DNA of 64,000 nucleotides from Sedimentitalea sp041224545 (GCF_041224545.1 NZ_JBGFGP010000109.1:62001-126000); one strand, 5' to 3'; shown: positions 1 to 9,392, counted from the first letter of the stretch. Program-made: numbers and translations. Notes: generated by a model not told the origin, from the sequence alone.

Positions 1-973
1 TGTTGCCGTAGTCGACGGTCGGAATGCCGGCGGCATGGAAGTCGACCATCGCCTTGACCTGCACTTTCATCGAGGCCCGCGCGGCCTTTTCCACGGCCTT
101 GGGGTCGCTTTCGCGTTTCTGCCGCCACTCGCCCAGGCTCCAGCCCTGCGGCAGGTAGCCATTGACCGGATCGTGGGCCGAGGTCTGGTCGGTCACGATA
201 TCCGGGCGGATACTCCGTTTCACGAGTTCCGGATATACGTCGGCGGCATTGCCCAGCAATGCAACGGATTTTGCCTGTCCCTCTGACGTCCAGCGCCGGA
301 TCATCTCGAGCGCGTCTTCAAGACTGTCCGTCTTTTCATCGACATAACGGGTGCGCAGACGGAAATCGATGGAGTCCGGGTTGCATTCGACCGCAAGGCA
401 ACAGGCGCCCGCCATCACCGCCGCCAGCGGCTGCGCGCCTCCCATGCCACCCAGCCCGCCGGTCAGGATCCACTTGCCTGACAGGTCGCCGCCATAATGC
501 TGGCGGCCCGCCTCGACAAAGGTTTCATAGGTGCCCTGCACGATCCCCTGGGACCCGATGTAGATCCATGAGCCGGCCGTCATCTGGCCGTACATCGCGA
601 GGCCCTTCTTGTCCAACTCGTTGAAATGATCCCAGTTGGCCCAGTGCGGCACGAGGTTCGAATTTGCGATCAGAACGCGCGGTGCGTACTTGTGGGTTCT
701 GAACACGCCGACCGGCTTGCCCGATTGCACGAGCAGGGTTTCGTCGTCCTCAAGCTCGCGAAGGCTGGCGACGATCCTGTCGAAATCCTGCCATGTCCGC
801 GCAGCGCGACCAATCCCGCCATAAACGACCAGTTCGTGCGGGTTTTCGGCCACGTCCGGGTGCAGGTTGTTCATCAGCATCCGCATCGGCGCTTCGGTCA
901 ACCAGCTTTTGGCGCTGATCTCGGGACCTGTGGCGGGATAGATATCGCGGGTGTTCTTGCGGGGATCGCTCAT
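1..973 (-). CDS. hutU: Urocanate hydratase, C-terminus cut by window edge
   Basis: Second enzyme of histidine degradation; it converts urocanate to imidazolonepropionate using tightly bound NAD+. The first 324 codons are present, reading leftward from ATG at 973; the remainder (the family is about 555 residues) lies outside the window. The N-terminus reads MSDPRKNTRDIYPATGPE, followed by the family block VVYGGIGRAARTW and the glycine-rich NAD site GLGGMGGAQPLAA. The start overlaps the hutG stop by 4 bp (ATGA), so it is translationally coupled at the end of the hutI-hutH-hutG-hutU transcript. Identification is secure; only the truncation by the window limits it. Confidence 0.96.
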   Translation of the reverse strand, partial: MSDPRKNTRDIYPATGPEISAKSWLTEAPMRMLMNNLHPDVAENPHELVVYGGIGRAARTWQDFDRIVASLRELEDDETLLVQSGKPVGVFRTHKYAPRVLIANSNLVPHWANWDHFNELDKKGLAMYGQMTAGSWIYIGSQGIVQGTYETFVEAGRQHYGGDLSGKWILTGGLGGMGGAQPLAAVMAGACCLAVECNPDSIDFRLRTRYVDEKTDSLEDALEMIRRWTSEGQAKSVALLGNAADVYPELVKRSIRPDIVTDQTSAHDPVNGYLPQGWSLGEWRQKRESDPKAVEKAARASMKVQVKAMVDFHAAGIPTVDYGN

Positions 974-1770
974 GATGCGCCTTTCAACTCGGGGGCCATC
1001 TTGGCCAGTGTGGTCAGGATTGTCCGCAGGTGAGACCGCAACCGCCCGGCCTTGGCCTCGTCATAGGTCCAGGGGGCGGTTTCCTGCGTCAGATAGGTGG
1101 ATTGCGCCAGTTCCATCTGGATGGCATGAAGCCCGTCTTCGGGGTGGCCGTAATGCCGGGTGGTCCATCCGCCCTTGAACCGTCCGTTTACCGTACTGGA
1201 ATAGCCCGCGGCAGAGGAACAGATGTCGCGTGTCGCGGCTTCGATGCGCGGATCGCAGGTTGTTCCCATGTTCGTGCCGATATTGAAATCCGGGAGGATG
1301 CCATCAAAGAGGAACGGAATTTCACTGCGGATCGAATGGCAGTCATAGAGGATGGCGATGCCATGCCGTTCGCGTACCCGGGCCAGTTCGGCCTGTAGCG
1401 CCGCGTGATAGGGCGCATGAAACCGTTGCCGCCGGTCTTCGATCTCTTCGCTGTCCGGAGGAGTTTCCCATATGTCATGCCCGTCGAAATCGGTGAGCGG
1501 CACAAGGCCGGTGGTATTCTGGCCGGGATAAAGGTTTGCACCGCTGGGGTCGCGATTGGCGTCTATGACATAGCGATGGAACGTGGCACGTACCGTCGTG
1601 GCATCTGGCAACAGCCCGTCATAGAGCCGATGAATATGCCAGTCCGTATCATCCAGCCCGCGTCCGCGCGCGTTCAGACGGACCATGACATCGTCGGGCA
1701 ATCCGGTGCCGGTGTGGGGCAGGCCGAGCACGATGGGGCCGTCGCCCCGGATGATTTCAACTGGGGTCAT
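970..1770 (-). CDS. hutG: N-formylglutamate deformylase
   Basis: This 266-residue protein of the N-formylglutamate amidohydrolase family hydrolyses N-formylglutamate to glutamate and formate, the last step of the five-step histidine route. The N-terminal PHTG block (residues 18-21), a DTDWHIHRLYD segment and an internal YDCHSIRS segment supply the expected metal-binding acidic and histidine residues. It overlaps hutH upstream and hutU downstream by 4 bp each. The presence of hutF in the same locus confirms the formylglutamate branch rather than direct formiminoglutamase. Confidence 0.95.
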   Translation of the reverse strand: MTPVEIIRGDGPIVLGLPHTGTGLPDDVMVRLNARGRGLDDTDWHIHRLYDGLLPDATTVRATFHRYVIDANRDPSGANLYPGQNTTGLVPLTDFDGHDIWETPPDSEEIEDRRQRFHAPYHAALQAELARVRERHGIAILYDCHSIRSEIPFLFDGILPDFNIGTNMGTTCDPRIEAATRDICSSAAGYSSTVNGRFKGGWTTRHYGHPEDGLHAIQMELAQSTYLTQETAPWTYDEAKAGRLRSHLRTILTTLAKMAPELKGAS

Positions 1771-3305
1771 GTCGACAACTCCGGAAGGTTGATTGCGGTG
1801 CTGGCGGTTACGTCACCATTCCGGATCAGCGAGGCGGCGGCCTCAAGGTCGGGCGCGAGATAGCGGTCCTCGGTCAAGGTGTCGACCGACTGGCGCAGGG
1901 TGTCCATCACCCGGGCGAGCGGTGCGCTGGTGCGCAGCGGCGCACGGAATTCGATACCCTGTGCCGCGCAGAGCAATTCGACACCCAGTATGCGTTCGAG
2001 ATTGGCAACCATGCGACCCAGCCGCACGGCCCCGTGCGCCGCCATACTGACATGGTCCTCCTGGTTGGCGCTGGTGGGTGTGCTGTCGGTCACACAGGGG
2101 TTGGCGAGATGCTTGTTCTCGCTCATCAACGCGGCGGTGGTCACCTCGGCGATCATGTAGCCCGAATTCAGCCCGGGATTCGGTGTGAGGAATGGCGGCA
2201 AGTCGTGGCTGAGAACCGGATCGACAATCAGCGCGACGCGGCGCTGGGCGATGGCGCCGATCTCGGCGAGGGCCAGCGCGATCATGTCGGCGGCAAAGCC
2301 GACGGGTTCGGCATGGAAGTTGCCGCCGGAGACGATCATATCTGCACCGACCAGCACCAGCGGATTGTCGGTCGCGGCATTTGCCTCGATTTCGAGCGTG
2401 CGCGCGGCCATGCGCAGCATATCCATCGCCGCCCCGGTGACCTGCGGCTGGCAGCGGATGCAATAGGGGTCCTGTACCCGTGTGTCGCCTTCGCGATGGC
2501 TTTCGCGGATCACGGATCCGGCCAGCAAATTGCGCATGCAATCGGCCGCTTCGATCTGCCCGGCATGGCCACGCAGCGCGTGGATCTCGGGTTGCAACGG
2601 CGCGGTGGATCCCATGATGGCATCGGTGGACATCGCCGACGTGACCAGCGCGCTGGTCATCGCGCGCCATGCGCCGAACAGCCCCGCAAGCGCAAAGGCC
2701 GTGCTGAATTGCGTACCGTTGATCAGCGCCAGCCCCTCTTTGGGGCCGAGCGCAACAGGCTTGAGACCGGCGCGTTGTAGGGCGGTGGCTCCGGGCAGGG
2801 TTTCGCCGCGATACTCGGCTTCGCCATGACCCATCATGACCGCTGCGAGATGCGCCAGCGGTGCAAGATCTCCTGACGCGCCCACGGAACCCTGAACCGG
2901 GATCACCGGGGTGATCTCTTTGGCCAGCATCGCTTCGATCAGGGCAATCAGCTCCATCCGCACGCCCGAGGCCCCGCGCCCGAGACTGAGCAGCTTCAGG
3001 GCCATCATCAGGCGCGCATGGCTTTGCGGGATCGGTTCACCGACGCCGCAGCAATGCGACAGGATCAGGTTGCGCTGCAAGGTTGCCGTGTCCCTGGCCT
3101 CGATCTTGACGCTTGCCAGTTTGCCGAACCCGGTATTGACGCCGTAGACCGCCGCGTTGCCGTTGGCTGCTGCCGCTATTCTGGTCTGTGCCTCGATCAC
3201 GGCGGGATGGCAGGCCGGGTCGAGCCGCACCGCCGCGCCCGTGCGAAATACGGTTTCCAGATCGGCCAGCGTGACGGAACCGGGGGTCAATGTGAGAATT
3301 TTCAT
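1767..3305 (-). CDS. hutH: Histidine ammonia-lyase
   Basis: This 512-residue enzyme deaminates L-histidine to trans-urocanate, the first step of the pathway. The MIO prosthetic group forms from the Ala-Ser-Gly triad in GSVGASGDLAPL (triad at residues 143-145), and the catalytic tyrosine lies in YGVNTGFG near residue 54. Length is normal for the family. The start overlaps the hutI stop by 4 bp and the stop overlaps hutG by 4 bp, so the four leftward hut genes form one coupled operon. Confidence 0.98.
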   Translation of the reverse strand: MKILTLTPGSVTLADLETVFRTGAAVRLDPACHPAVIEAQTRIAAAANGNAAVYGVNTGFGKLASVKIEARDTATLQRNLILSHCCGVGEPIPQSHARLMMALKLLSLGRGASGVRMELIALIEAMLAKEITPVIPVQGSVGASGDLAPLAHLAAVMMGHGEAEYRGETLPGATALQRAGLKPVALGPKEGLALINGTQFSTAFALAGLFGAWRAMTSALVTSAMSTDAIMGSTAPLQPEIHALRGHAGQIEAADCMRNLLAGSVIRESHREGDTRVQDPYCIRCQPQVTGAAMDMLRMAARTLEIEANAATDNPLVLVGADMIVSGGNFHAEPVGFAADMIALALAEIGAIAQRRVALIVDPVLSHDLPPFLTPNPGLNSGYMIAEVTTAALMSENKHLANPCVTDSTPTSANQEDHVSMAAHGAVRLGRMVANLERILGVELLCAAQGIEFRAPLRTSAPLARVMDTLRQSVDTLTEDRYLAPDLEAAASLIRNGDVTASTAINLPELST

Positions 3306-4513
3306 TTTGGCGCTCCGATGATGCGCGCGTGAAGGGGATTGTAACCGATGCGATAGGCAAGCTCTGCGGGGTGCTGCACATCCCAGACTGCAAGCTCGGC
3401 CCGTTTGCCCACCGCGACGGTCCCCACGTCGTCGAGACCAAGCGCGCGCGCCGCATGGCGGGTGACGCCGGCCAGCGCTTCTTCGGGGGTAAGCCGAAAC
3501 AGGGTGCAGCCCATGTTCATCGTCAGAAGCAGCGAATTCAGCGGTGACGATCCGGGGTTCATATCGGTTGCCAATGCCATCGGAACCGCGTGCTTGCGAA
3601 AGGCATCGATGGGCGGCGCCTGCGTTTCACGCAACGTATAGAACGCGCCGGGCAGGATCACGGCGACCGTGCCGGATGCAGCCATTGCCCGCACGCCGTC
3701 TTCGTCGAGATATTCCAGATGATCCGCAGAAAGTGCGCCAAAGCGGGCCGCGAGTTTTGCCCCGCCGAGATTCGAGAGTTGCTCGGCATGCAGTTTCACG
3801 GGAAGCTGCAATTCGCGCGCCACCTCGAATACTCGCGCGATCTGGTCAGGGGAAAAGGCGATTCCCTCGCAAAACCCGTCAACCGCATCGACCAGACCCT
3901 GTGCCTGTGCTTCGCGCAGGGTCGGGATACAGATTTCGTCGATATAGGCGTCGTCGCGGTGCTTGTAGTCCGCCGGTGTCGCATGCGCCCCCAGGAATGA
4001 TGTGCGTACCCTTATGTCGCGCTGCTTGCCGATGGTTCGGGCAACGCGCAGCATGCGCAATTCGGTTTCGCGGTCCAGCCCATAGCCCGACTTGATCTCG
4101 ATCGTGGTAACACCTTCGCCTATCAACACATCGACCCGGCGCAACGCCTCTGCGAGCAGTGTCTCTTCGCTCGCCGACCGGGTGGCGCTGACCGTGGAAA
4201 CGATACCGCCACCGGCGCGCGCGACCTCTTCGTAAGAGGCCCCGTTCAACCGCATCTCGAATTCGACCGCCCGATCGCCGCCGTGAACGATATGGGTGTG
4301 ACAATCGACAAGTCCCGGAGTCACGAGCCGCCCATCCAGATCGTGCACGCGGTACGATGCGTATCTGTCGGGCAGCTCGGTCAGGGGTCCGACCCAGTCT
4401 ATCTGCCCGCCATCCAGCACGATGGCCGCGTTTTCGATCATTCCATAGGGAACGTCCTGTCGCGACATGGTTGCAACATTCAGGTTGATCAGTGTTTGTT
4501 TGGTATCGGTCAC
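3302..4513 (-). CDS. hutI: Imidazolonepropionase
   Basis: Amidohydrolase that opens imidazolonepropionate to N-formimidoylglutamate (third step). The metal site is visible as GLVDCHTHIVHGGDRAVEF, with further ligands in KLHAEQLSN and a late ATDMNPG segment carrying the catalytic Asp. I place the start at GTG 4513, which gives 403 residues (the usual family size) and has AAGGA and GGAG upstream. The frame stays open to a TTG at 4555, but that would add an atypical lysine-rich tail and run close to the hut operator. First gene of the leftward hut operon, divergent from hutF. Confidence 0.94.
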   Translation of the reverse strand: MTDTKQTLINLNVATMSRQDVPYGMIENAAIVLDGGQIDWVGPLTELPDRYASYRVHDLDGRLVTPGLVDCHTHIVHGGDRAVEFEMRLNGASYEEVARAGGGIVSTVSATRSASEETLLAEALRRVDVLIGEGVTTIEIKSGYGLDRETELRMLRVARTIGKQRDIRVRTSFLGAHATPADYKHRDDAYIDEICIPTLREAQAQGLVDAVDGFCEGIAFSPDQIARVFEVARELQLPVKLHAEQLSNLGGAKLAARFGALSADHLEYLDEDGVRAMAASGTVAVILPGAFYTLRETQAPPIDAFRKHAVPMALATDMNPGSSPLNSLLLTMNMGCTLFRLTPEEALAGVTRHAARALGLDDVGTVAVGKRAELAVWDVQHPAELAYRIGYNPLHARIIGAPK

Positions 4514-4565
4514 GGCGCTCCGGTCCTTGCACGATTCTGCTTTTTTCTTAGTCAAAGTTGATTTA

Positions 4566-4579
4566 TATGTCTATACATA
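4566..4579. promoter_or_regulatory. Candidate operator of the divergent hut promoters
   Basis: TATGT-CTAT-ACATA is an inverted repeat with 5-bp arms in the 92-bp gap between hutI (GTG 4513) and hutF (ATG 4606). It resembles the TGTATA-type palindromes bound by HutC and other GntR regulators, and the TGTATACA sites at 7792, 10874 and 16462 in this window. No hutC gene is visible here. The assignment rests on position and sequence only. Confidence 0.5.
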
Positions 4580-4605
4580 AACTCGTTAATGACGGAATTT
4601 ATGAA

Positions 4606-5964
4606 ATGATCCACGCACGTCATGCATTGCTCTCTTCGGGATGGGCACAGGATGTTCTGATTGCCATCGATGACGGGATCATCACCACAATCACATGCGA
4701 TACCCCGTGCCCCCGCGATGCAACGCAGGTCGATACGCTCCTGCCGGCGCTGGGAAACCTGCACAGCCATTCGTTTCAGCGTGCGATGGCCGGGATGACG
4801 GAATACCGCAAACACGGGCGTGACAGTTTCTGGACATGGCGCGACCTGATGTACCGTTTCATGGACCGGCTGACGCCGGATCAGATCGAGGCCATCGCCG
4901 CGCTGGTCTTTGTCGAGATGCAGGAGGCCGGATACGCTTCGGTCGGCGAGTTTCACTATGTTCATCACCAGACCGGCGGGGTCTCCTATGATGACCCGGC
5001 GGAACTGTCGCTGCGCATCTATGCCGCCGCATCGCGCACGGGGATCGGGCTCACCCATCTGCCGGTCCTTTATACCTATGGCGGGGCAGGCCGGGCCGCC
5101 TTGTCACAGGGACAGTTGCGATTTGGCAATGACGTGGATGGCTACCTATCACTCGTGAATGCGGCGCGCGAGGGGATGAAAACCCTGCCGGACGACGCTC
5201 GTCTTGGCATCGCCCCGCATTCGCTGCGCGCCACCTCTCCCGAAGATCTTGAGGTCGTCCTCAGGCAGTCAGTGGATGGCCCGGTACATATTCATATCGC
5301 CGAGCAACCGAAGGAGGTTGATGACATCATGTCATGGCTCGGTCAGCGTCCGGTGGAGTGGTTGCTGGCCCACGCAGATGTCGACCGCCACTGGTGCCTG
5401 ATCCATGCCACGCACATGACCGAGGGCGAGACACGCGCGATGGCGCAAACCGGAGCCGTCGCCGGGTTGTGCCCGATCACCGAGGCAAACCTGGGCGATG
5501 GTCCGTTCAACGGTGTGTCCTATCTCGCGGCAAACGGGGCTTTCGGCATCGGTTCGGACTCCAATGTCAACATTTCGCTGACCGAAGAGTTGCGCACGCT
5601 GGAATATTCCCAGCGCCTGCGCGATCTGGCACGCAATGTTCTTGTGTCTGGCGAAGGGTCTGTTGGCCATGGGCTTTATACCGACGCGGCGCGCGGCGGT
5701 GCCCGTGCACTCGGTCGAAACGCGGGCGAAATCGCCGAGCAGCGTCTGGCCGACCTTGTCGCCATAGATAGCACCGACCCGACGCTGTGTGCCCTGTCGC
5801 GCGATCAGATACTTGATGGTCTGGTGTTTGCCGCCAAGGATCGGGTGGTGACCGATCTGTGGTCGGCGGGTCGACACTCTGTCAAGGAGGGGCGCCACGT
5901 CGCACGTGATGGAGTCGTGGCGGCGTATCGCGCGGCAATCACCGATCTCGTCGCTTCGCTCTGA
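4606..5964 (+). CDS. hutF: Formimidoylglutamate deiminase
   Basis: Amidohydrolase-superfamily enzyme converting N-formimidoyl-L-glutamate to N-formyl-L-glutamate and ammonia, upstream of HutG. ATG 4606 starts the family-typical N-terminus MIHARHALLSSGWAQDV and follows GACGGA at a good distance; an earlier in-frame TTG/ATG would run through the operator. The metal-binding segment GNLHSHSFQRAMAG, then PHSLRA, HIHIAEQP and a late GSDSNVNISLTEELR with the catalytic Asp are all present. The protein has 452 residues, normal for HutF. It is transcribed alone and rightward, divergent from hutI, and ends before a hairpin shared with the convergent ThDP-enzyme gene. Confidence 0.95.
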   Translation: MIHARHALLSSGWAQDVLIAIDDGIITTITCDTPCPRDATQVDTLLPALGNLHSHSFQRAMAGMTEYRKHGRDSFWTWRDLMYRFMDRLTPDQIEAIAALVFVEMQEAGYASVGEFHYVHHQTGGVSYDDPAELSLRIYAAASRTGIGLTHLPVLYTYGGAGRAALSQGQLRFGNDVDGYLSLVNAAREGMKTLPDDARLGIAPHSLRATSPEDLEVVLRQSVDGPVHIHIAEQPKEVDDIMSWLGQRPVEWLLAHADVDRHWCLIHATHMTEGETRAMAQTGAVAGLCPITEANLGDGPFNGVSYLAANGAFGIGSDSNVNISLTEELRTLEYSQRLRDLARNVLVSGEGSVGHGLYTDAARGGARALGRNAGEIAEQRLADLVAIDSTDPTLCALSRDQILDGLVFAAKDRVVTDLWSAGRHSVKEGRHVARDGVVAAYRAAITDLVASL

Positions 5965-5983
5965 CGCCGGGAAACATTCTGCT

Positions 5984-6011
5984 GCGCTCCGGACGTCACC
6001 AGCCGGAGCGC
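5984..6011. terminator. Hairpin between convergent hutF and ThDP-enzyme genes
   Basis: GCGCTCCGG (5984-5992) and CCGGAGCGC (6003-6011) form a perfect 9-bp stem with a 10-nt loop in the 78-bp space between two convergent genes. There is no clear T-run on either side, so it is a plausible but not classical bidirectional terminator. Confidence 0.5.
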
Positions 6012-6042
6012 GCACGCGATCTTCTGACGAAAAGCCGAACGA

Positions 6043-7734
6043 TCAGCCCATCCAGCGGCGCACAGGGGCGTTGGCTTCTTCCAGCGGCTGGGTGATCACA
6101 TCGACCAGTGTCGGTCCGTCATGGTCCACCGCCTCTCGCAGCACCCGTTCCAGATCGGCAGGGTCCTCGACGCGCCAGGATTTCACGCCATAGGCAGCCG
6201 CGACAGCGGCCTGATCCACGCGGCTGAAATCCACGTTGTAATAGCGCGCGCCCTTGTCGGCCATCTGGCTGGCCTTGATCCAGCCGAAATTGGAGTTCGA
6301 GAAAACGATAAAGGTGATGGGTGCCCGCGCTCGGCAAACGGTTTCAAGTTCCCCCACGGTGAAACCGAAAGAGCCGTCACCCATCAGCGCGACTGTCTTG
6401 CTGTCCGGGCGGCCATGCCATGCGCCCAGCGACGCGGCGAGCGAATAGCCCAGCGCACCATGCGCCCTGTTGGTGATGAAGTGGCGCCCGGCAAGCTGTT
6501 GGCGGTAATAGGCTGAGAAGTAGGGGCAGGAGGTACCGGGGTCGGACACAACGGTTGCGTCGGGCGGCAAAACCTTCATCAGGTCGGAAATCACGCGCTC
6601 GGGGCGAATGGGCCGGTTTTCCTCGGCGGCAATACGGTCGAAAATCTCGAATTTGCGGCGCTTGATGTCTGCGACGGCGGCGGCGGCACCGAAGGTCGCG
6701 CCACCCTGACCGCGGCGGTCCAGCTCGGCATTCACCATGTGCAGGGACATGCTCAGGTCGCCCACCACCCCGACCTCGGTCGGCAGGTTGGCTCCGATCA
6801 CCATCGGGTCCACATCGAAATGCACGATACGCGTGCCGACGCTTGGCGCCTCCCATCGCGATGTCGTGGTCGAACCGGCGCGGCACCCCATGAACACGAT
6901 GAGATCGGCAGCCTGCATCATTTCCCAGGTCTGGTCGGTTCCGCCATTCGAACCCACGACGCCCAGAGCGTTCGGGTGTGTATCGGCCAGCGCACCCTGA
7001 CCCGAGATCGAGGTTGCCACCGCGATGTCCAGCCGGGTGGCGATGCGGTCGAGCTCGTGCATCGCGCCCGCCACGACGACGCCGCCCCCGCAGACGATCA
7101 GGGGGTTTCTCGCCGACAGGATGGCATCAACCGCCGCCTCGACCGACGCGGCATCCGGTCCGGTGCGATAGGCCGGATAGGTGGCCGTCCTGGGATCGGC
7201 CCAGATGTCGGAGGGATCAACCCTATCATACTGAATGTCGTAGGGCAGGCCGAGATGCGCGGATCCGGGCCGACCGGTGGTCATCGCCCGAAAAGCGGCG
7301 CGGACCATGCGCGGGATATGCGCGGCTTGCCTGATCACCGTGTTCCACTTGGTCAACGGGCGCATCAGCGCCTCTTGATCCACCTCGGTCAGGGGATACT
7401 TGCCATAGGTCGAGACGGAGATATCGGTGGTGATGCCCAGCACGGCATAAGAGCTTTCGGACGCTTCGATCAACCCCGGCAGAATATATGTCGCGCCGCC
7501 TCCGGACGGCCCCTCGCAGATACCGGGCCTGCCGGTGACGCGGGAGTATCCGTCGGCCATGTAGGCCGCACTGCGTTCATCACGGGTCAGCACATGCCTG
7601 ATCTTGTGGTCGAGCTGATGCATCGCATCGTAAAAGGGCAGCGTGGTATCGCCGCACAGTCCGAAGATGTGATCCACACCCTGCGCTTCCAGCATCCGCA
7701 CCATGGCTTCGGCGCCGTTGAGCGTGTTTTCCAT
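6043..7734 (-). CDS. ThDP-dependent enzyme, acetolactate-synthase-like
   Basis: This 563-residue protein has the three-domain layout of the ThDP-dependent decarboxylase/synthase family: N-terminal PYR domain with the catalytic glutamate region (VLTRDERSAAYMADGYSR), a central domain, and a C-terminal PP domain with the ThDP/Mg motif running from GDGSFGFTVGELE to SNSNFGW. Relatives include acetolactate synthase, oxalyl-CoA decarboxylase, sulfoacetaldehyde acetyltransferase and glyoxylate carboligase; which reaction it catalyses cannot be told from sequence alone. No regulatory small subunit is nearby, so a catabolic 2-oxoacid reaction is more likely than isoleucine/valine synthesis. A perfect TGTATACA-type palindrome lies 58 bp upstream of the start. 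Confidence 0.85.
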   Translation of the reverse strand: MENTLNGAEAMVRMLEAQGVDHIFGLCGDTTLPFYDAMHQLDHKIRHVLTRDERSAAYMADGYSRVTGRPGICEGPSGGGATYILPGLIEASESSYAVLGITTDISVSTYGKYPLTEVDQEALMRPLTKWNTVIRQAAHIPRMVRAAFRAMTTGRPGSAHLGLPYDIQYDRVDPSDIWADPRTATYPAYRTGPDAASVEAAVDAILSARNPLIVCGGGVVVAGAMHELDRIATRLDIAVATSISGQGALADTHPNALGVVGSNGGTDQTWEMMQAADLIVFMGCRAGSTTTSRWEAPSVGTRIVHFDVDPMVIGANLPTEVGVVGDLSMSLHMVNAELDRRGQGGATFGAAAAVADIKRRKFEIFDRIAAEENRPIRPERVISDLMKVLPPDATVVSDPGTSCPYFSAYYRQQLAGRHFITNRAHGALGYSLAASLGAWHGRPDSKTVALMGDGSFGFTVGELETVCRARAPITFIVFSNSNFGWIKASQMADKGARYYNVDFSRVDQAAVAAAYGVKSWRVEDPADLERVLREAVDHDGPTLVDVITQPLEEANAPVRRWMG

Positions 7735-7791
7735 GACCGTATCTCCTTTTTCATGCGGGGAACCGGGCTTGATCCGGTATCTGTATTTTTA

Positions 7792-7803
7792 TCTGTATAC
7801 AGA
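7792..7803. promoter_or_regulatory. Perfect 12-bp palindrome, candidate GntR operator
   Basis: TCTGTATACAGA is a perfect palindrome in the 154-bp gap upstream of the ThDP-enzyme gene (start 7734). A CTGTAT half-site precedes it at 7781-7786. The same TGTATACA core occurs at 10874 and 16462, next to other genes of this island. The FCD-type GntR regulator encoded at 8673-9368 is the obvious candidate to bind it. Confidence 0.6.
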
Positions 7804-7888
7804 AACGTCGACGATAAGCAACGCCCGTGATCCGCTTTCGTCGAGCGTATTGAAGTCAGCGGTTTTCGGGACATGGCCCCCGGGCCGG

Positions 7889-8629
7889 TCAGAGCGTCAG
7901 CCCACCGTTTACATGCAGGGATTGACCGGTCACATAGCCCGCCTGTTCCGACAACAGAAAAGCTGCCGCCGCCGCGACTTCCGCAGCCTGACCGAGGCGG
8001 GCCATGGGAATGGTTTTCGTGACCTCGGACCATTGTTCGCTTGTGAGGGACGAATGGGTGCCCGCGTCTTTCGCGATGAAACCGGGTACAACCGCGTTCA
8101 CCGTGATGCCGCGCGGCGCAAGATTGGCCGCAAAGACACGCACCTGCGCCTCCAGCGCCGCCTTTGCGGGCGCGGTGGGGGCATAGCTGTGGGTTTTGGA
8201 GCGGTGCGCGCCGAACGCGCTGACACAGAGGATGCGACCCCGATGATCTGCCAGTTTCGGCGCGACACAGGTGCAGAGCCGTTGGAACGCCACGGGCATC
8301 GCGTCCAGCGCCGTTTGCAGCGCCGCGGGTTCGGTGGACGTGATAGTGCCAAGCCTGGCGTAACCTGCGGTAAAGGCGAACCCGCTCAGCGCACCCTGCG
8401 GCAACGGATCCAGCCATGCCGCGACCCTTTCGACCATCGCCGGGTCCTCGGTCAGGCCCAGGCAGGTCGAGACGGTGGCCCCCGCGCTTTCGCAGGCCTT
8501 CACAACATCGGCCAGACGATCAGCATTGGAACCCGTATGCAGCAGGAACTCTGTGTCCGGCGCGGCCATCCGGCGCGCAAGAGCCGCGCCGATACCCGAT
8601 CCGGCTCCTATGATGATGTAGCGCGTCAT
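7889..8629 (-). CDS. Short-chain dehydrogenase/reductase
   Basis: This 246-residue classical SDR has the Rossmann motif GAGSGIGAALARRMA at the N-terminus (MTRYIIIGAGSGIG), an AFTAGYA segment in place of the usual NNAG, the catalytic region SAFGAHRSKTHSYAPTKA-like with Ser and a Tyr before APTAPAKAAL, and a C-terminal AGYVTGQSLHVNGGLTL. The Tyr-x3-Lys is not perfect here: the Tyr is followed by APTAPAK, so the spacing to the lysine is unusual and catalytic competence should be checked. ATG 8629 is chosen because the Rossmann fold starts there. It lies 43 bp downstream of the GntR gene on the same strand. The substrate is unknown. Confidence 0.85.
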   Translation of the reverse strand: MTRYIIIGAGSGIGAALARRMAAPDTEFLLHTGSNADRLADVVKACESAGATVSTCLGLTEDPAMVERVAAWLDPLPQGALSGFAFTAGYARLGTITSTEPAALQTALDAMPVAFQRLCTCVAPKLADHRGRILCVSAFGAHRSKTHSYAPTAPAKAALEAQVRVFAANLAPRGITVNAVVPGFIAKDAGTHSSLTSEQWSEVTKTIPMARLGQAAEVAAAAAFLLSEQAGYVTGQSLHVNGGLTL

Positions 8630-8672
8630 CGGCTTGGCGTCCTTCGTGAAGCTGGCGGTCCGCAACGTGGAT

Positions 8673-9368
8673 TCAGGCAGAAGACCGTGTGTAGACATGA
8701 CCGTAGGCGGCCTTGATTGCGGCGAGGATGTCCTCGTTGCGGTGCAGGATATGGTCGCGCATGACGGCAATGGCGGCCTCGGTATCGCCGGCGCGGATGT
8801 GGTCGAGAATCTCGCGATGCTGGCTCTGTGTGCGGTCTCGCCGACCTTCCATCGCGATCCAGCGGATCAGGTGTATGCGGCCATTTATATTGGTTAGAAG
8901 TTGTCGCAACACTTCGTTGCGGGACAGTTCGGCGATGGTGTCGTGAAAGCGAATGTCGAGTTCGATCAACCGGTCAACCGACGCATCCGGGGATTCCGCC
9001 ATGCTTTCGGCAAGAAAATCCGACAATGCCTCAAGCTCGGATTCTTCGGCGCGCTCGCAGGCCAGCCGAACGGTCGCGCATTCGATCTCGACCCGTGCTT
9101 CGAAGAGATCGAAAATCACTTCCGGATTCAGCGACGGCACCGAAAATCCCCGTTCCCTGTCCATCAGCAAGCCCTCGGCCACAAGACGGTTCAGCGCCTC
9201 GCGCAGGGGCGTGCGGCTGATTTCCAGTTCCTTGGCCAGGGCGACTTCGTTGATCTTCTGACCGGGCAGAAATCTTGACCGGAGGAGCTGTTCGCGCAAT
9301 TGTTGGTGGGCACGATGAGAGGACGAGACGTGAACGACCTTGGTTGCGGTTTTGTCAGTCTTGGTCAT
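8673..9368 (-). CDS. GntR-family regulator (FadR/FCD type)
   Basis: This 231-residue regulator has an N-terminal winged helix (about residues 20-80: HQQLREQLLRSRFLPGQKINE, then LAKELEISRTPLREALNRL) and an all-helical C-terminal FCD ligand-binding domain with histidines and an aspartate typical of metal-binding FCD sensors (LIELDIRFHDTIAEL and late HREILDHIRAGD). ATG 9368 is preferred over the upstream ATG 9440 because it has AAGGTG just upstream and begins the normal N-terminus. TGTAT half-sites at 9393-9414 in its own upstream region suggest autoregulation. It probably controls the surrounding catabolic island; the effector is unknown. Confidence 0.92.
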   Translation of the reverse strand: MTKTDKTATKVVHVSSSHRAHQQLREQLLRSRFLPGQKINEVALAKELEISRTPLREALNRLVAEGLLMDRERGFSVPSLNPEVIFDLFEARVEIECATVRLACERAEESELEALSDFLAESMAESPDASVDRLIELDIRFHDTIAELSRNEVLRQLLTNINGRIHLIRWIAMEGRRDRTQSQHREILDHIRAGDTEAAIAVMRDHILHRNEDILAAIKAAYGHVYTRSSA

Positions 9369-9392
9369 CGCACCTTTGCCTCGATTTTCGTT

